From positions 1 to 16,669 of the forward strand of contig JBMLTO010000025.1 in the NCBI GenBank assembly GCA_049239925.1: a stretch of 16,669 nucleotides of DNA, in the 5' to 3' direction. Below the pieces are notes generated by a model. It was not told the origin of the DNA and made no database searches. It was given only the letters and a program-made list of their open reading frames with translations. The translations under genes were made by a program, and so were the position numbers. Below, one piece after another: positions 14,847 to 16,669 of the stretch (positions within the stretch are counted from its first letter, which is position 1; each line of letters begins with the position of its first letter). This DNA is from Legionella_A sp049239925. Lineage in GTDB: Bacteria > Pseudomonadota > Gammaproteobacteria > Legionellales > Legionellaceae.

Positions 14847-16568
14847 ATGACAGGCTTGATTCCGCGCACCTTTATAGATGAATTATTAAATCGTACAGAT
14901 ATTGTTGAGTTAATCGATTCTTATGTTCCACTAAAAAAACGTGGTAGCGCTTATCTTTGTTGTTGCCCTTTCCATAACGAAAAAACCCCTTCTTTTAACG
15001 TCGTTGAAAAAAAACAGTATTACCATTGCTTTGGCTGTGGTGCTAGCGGAAATGCAATTAGTTTTGTTATGAATCATCTCCACTTAAGTTTTGTTGATGC
15101 CATTGAACAACTTGCAGCGCGCTTGAATATCACAGTACCGCGAGAAGGGCGAACAGCGATGAATAGTAATCCATCGTTAAATCTGTACTCATTATTACAA
15201 AAGATTGCTGAATATTATCAGGATAATTTAAGAATCTCTGGTAACCCAGCTATAGACTATTTGAAAAATCGCCATGTTAATAGCAAAGTGGCGCGTCTTT
15301 ATCAGCTAGGCTACGCACCATTAGGATGGCAAAACCTAGAAAATACATTTAAACAGCATGCAGAAGAATTATTAACCACCGGTATGGTGATCAAAAAAAA
15401 TGATAACGCTACTTATGATCGCTATCGGCAGCGTCTAATGTTCCCAATCCACGATCGCCAAGGGAGAATTGTCGGATTTGGTGGACGAACGCTCGACCAA
15501 ACACAAAAGCCTAAATACCTAAATTCCCCAGAAACCATTCTTTTCCAAAAAAATCGTGAACTTTATGGGCTTTTCCAGGCCATACAACACCAAAATCCTA
15601 TTGATGCGATCATCATTGTAGAAGGCTACTTAGATGTCATTGCCTTGGCTCAATATGGTATCAATAATGCAGTAGCAACCATGGGCACCGCAACGAGCAA
15701 CTATCACATTCAATTATTAGGCAAATACACGAAACGCCTAATATTCTGTTTTGATGGGGACAACGCAGGAAGACAAGCAGCCTGGCGAGCGTTGGAAAGT
15801 TGCTTAACTCATTTGAATTCTGATTTAGAAGCTTACTTTTGCTTCCTACCCGAAGAACATGATCCCGATAGTTTGGTGCGCTCACAAGGAAAAGATACAT
15901 TCCTTAGCTATGTATACAATGCAAAGGCGCTAAGCGACTATTTTTTCACTGCATTAAGCACTGATCTTGATCTTACAAGTATTTCAGGAAAAAGCCAACT
16001 TGTTCATAAAACAAAAAATCATCTACAAAAACTATCAGACAGCCCCTACAAACAACTAATGATTGCTGAGTTAGCTAGATTAACACGCATAGAAAGTCAT
16101 CGCCTGCAGCAACTCATAGAAGATAAGAGTCCTGCAGAACAATCGATACATCACCAAAGCATTGCTCGATCGCCAATCAGAATTGCAATTGCGCTTCTTT
16201 TGCAACATCCGCAAATTTACCAACGATGCAAACAACGCATACAAATCAATACATTTGATAACCGTAAACATCATATTTTAATCACTATAATGGAATATCT
16301 TGAACATAATGCCGATGCAAATACTGCATCCCTTATAGAGCTATGGCGAGATACACCATTATTCCAGAGTATCACTAAACTTGCGGCTTGGAACCATCAA
16401 GTCCCTGAGCAAGCCTTAGACAATGAATTTTGTGACACTGTATTATTTTTACAAAGACAAGATGCTGAAAATAAAATTCAAAAATTACTGGAAAAATCTC
16501 GCAATCAAGGCTTAACGGAAATGGAACGTATCCAATTACAAACCATGTTAAAGAATCGCCATCATTAA
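14847..16568 (+). CDS. dnaG: DNA primase
   Basis: It makes the RNA primers for DNA replication, recruited to the fork by the DnaB helicase. The frame is open from a TTG at 14838, but the ATG at 14847 is the likely start. From it the CHC2 zinc ligands are Cys40, His43, Cys61 and Cys64, numbered exactly as in E. coli. The product is 573 residues (E. coli 581). Domains in order: zinc ribbon (about 38-64), the catalytic core with the Toprim motifs VEGYLDV (Glu259) and DGDNAG (Asp303, Asp305), and a helical C-terminal DnaB-binding region from about 430. No Shine-Dalgarno is evident, in keeping with low expression. A 243-bp gap with a hairpin separates it from yqeY; rpoD, the usual next gene, is not in the window. 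Confidence 0.96.
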   Translation: MTGLIPRTFIDELLNRTDIVELIDSYVPLKKRGSAYLCCCPFHNEKTPSFNVVEKKQYYHCFGCGASGNAISFVMNHLHLSFVDAIEQLAARLNITVPREGRTAMNSNPSLNLYSLLQKIAEYYQDNLRISGNPAIDYLKNRHVNSKVARLYQLGYAPLGWQNLENTFKQHAEELLTTGMVIKKNDNATYDRYRQRLMFPIHDRQGRIVGFGGRTLDQTQKPKYLNSPETILFQKNRELYGLFQAIQHQNPIDAIIIVEGYLDVIALAQYGINNAVATMGTATSNYHIQLLGKYTKRLIFCFDGDNAGRQAAWRALESCLTHLNSDLEAYFCFLPEEHDPDSLVRSQGKDTFLSYVYNAKALSDYFFTALSTDLDLTSISGKSQLVHKTKNHLQKLSDSPYKQLMIAELARLTRIESHRLQQLIEDKSPAEQSIHHQSIARSPIRIAIALLLQHPQIYQRCKQRIQINTFDNRKHHILITIMEYLEHNADANTASLIELWRDTPLFQSITKLAAWNHQVPEQALDNEFCDTVLFLQRQDAENKIQKLLEKSRNQGLTEMERIQLQTMLKNRHH

Positions 16569-16616
16569 TGGTCACAAGTTATAACCAGGACAAACGGTAA
16601 TTACACTAGAAGAGTG

Positions 16617-16669
16617 CACGGCTGTCGTATTAAAATTTAATCAATCTGTTGTAGGTTGGGCCTTGGCCT
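16617..16669 (-). repeat. Dispersed repeat, right copy of an inverted pair
   Basis: This is the inverted counterpart of 95-147, with 51 of 53 bases identical. The window ends inside or at the edge of the repeat (GGGCCTTGGCCT), so its true right boundary is unknown. It lies 48 bp after the dnaG stop, where rpoD usually follows. It contains no ORF. Confidence 0.85.

Noticed and set aside
14813..14850. TTGACA at 14822 just before dnaG, within an AAATAAACTTGAC string also found at the rpsU promoter.
   Set aside because: A -10 element at proper spacing would fall on or after the dnaG start codon, so it cannot drive the full gene. The shared string is probably coincidence, though a decayed duplication was considered.

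Overview
The window looks like a chromosomal segment of an AT-rich gammaproteobacterium. Several features point to the Legionellales, probably a Legionella-like organism. There is a thermolysin-family secreted protease of the size and motif pattern of Legionella ProA/Msp, an order aroQ-accB-accC-prmA, a bacterial-type malate dehydrogenase, and the block tsaD / rpsU-yqeY-dnaG. This placement is inference from protein character and gene order, not from a database search. No tRNA, rRNA, CRISPR array, prophage or intact insertion sequence was seen.

Layout, left to right: (1) A flavin reductase (fpr-like) is followed 45 bp later by a class I fructose-bisphosphate aldolase. A strong hairpin closes the pair and faces a convergent endonuclease/exonuclease/phosphatase-family gene. 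(2) A secreted M4 zinc metalloprotease lies on the minus strand, with its own terminator. Behind it is a gene-poor stretch of about 500 bp holding only weak small-ORF candidates. (3) A tight plus-strand operon, aroQ-accB-accC-prmA, covers aromatic synthesis, the first step of fatty acid synthesis, and methylation of ribosomal protein L11. It converges on mdh (minus). (4) mdh and hemW are divergent across 71 bp. hemW is followed by a 222-bp MITE-like element with 39-bp inverted ends flanked by TA, then plsY. (5) An outer-membrane beta-barrel protein and tsaD lie on the minus strand. (6) rpsU-yqeY-dnaG, the core of the macromolecular synthesis operon, has a well-formed sigma70 promoter before rpsU and a hairpin between yqeY and dnaG, the position where an attenuating terminator sits in E. 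coli.

The protein-coding content is mostly conserved housekeeping: carbon metabolism (fba, mdh), acyl-lipid synthesis (accB, accC, plsY), and translation and replication (prmA, tsaD, rpsU, dnaG). The accessory elements are the secreted protease and the outer-membrane protein.

The most unusual structure is not a gene. A 53-bp sequence at 95-147 recurs in inverted orientation, with 51 of 53 bases identical, at the extreme right end (16617-16669), so two copies of a dispersed repeat bracket the whole block. Other points worth a look are the MITE-like element, a run of ten C inside hemW, and a perfect palindrome upstream of aroQ. I found no convincing new multi-gene system here.
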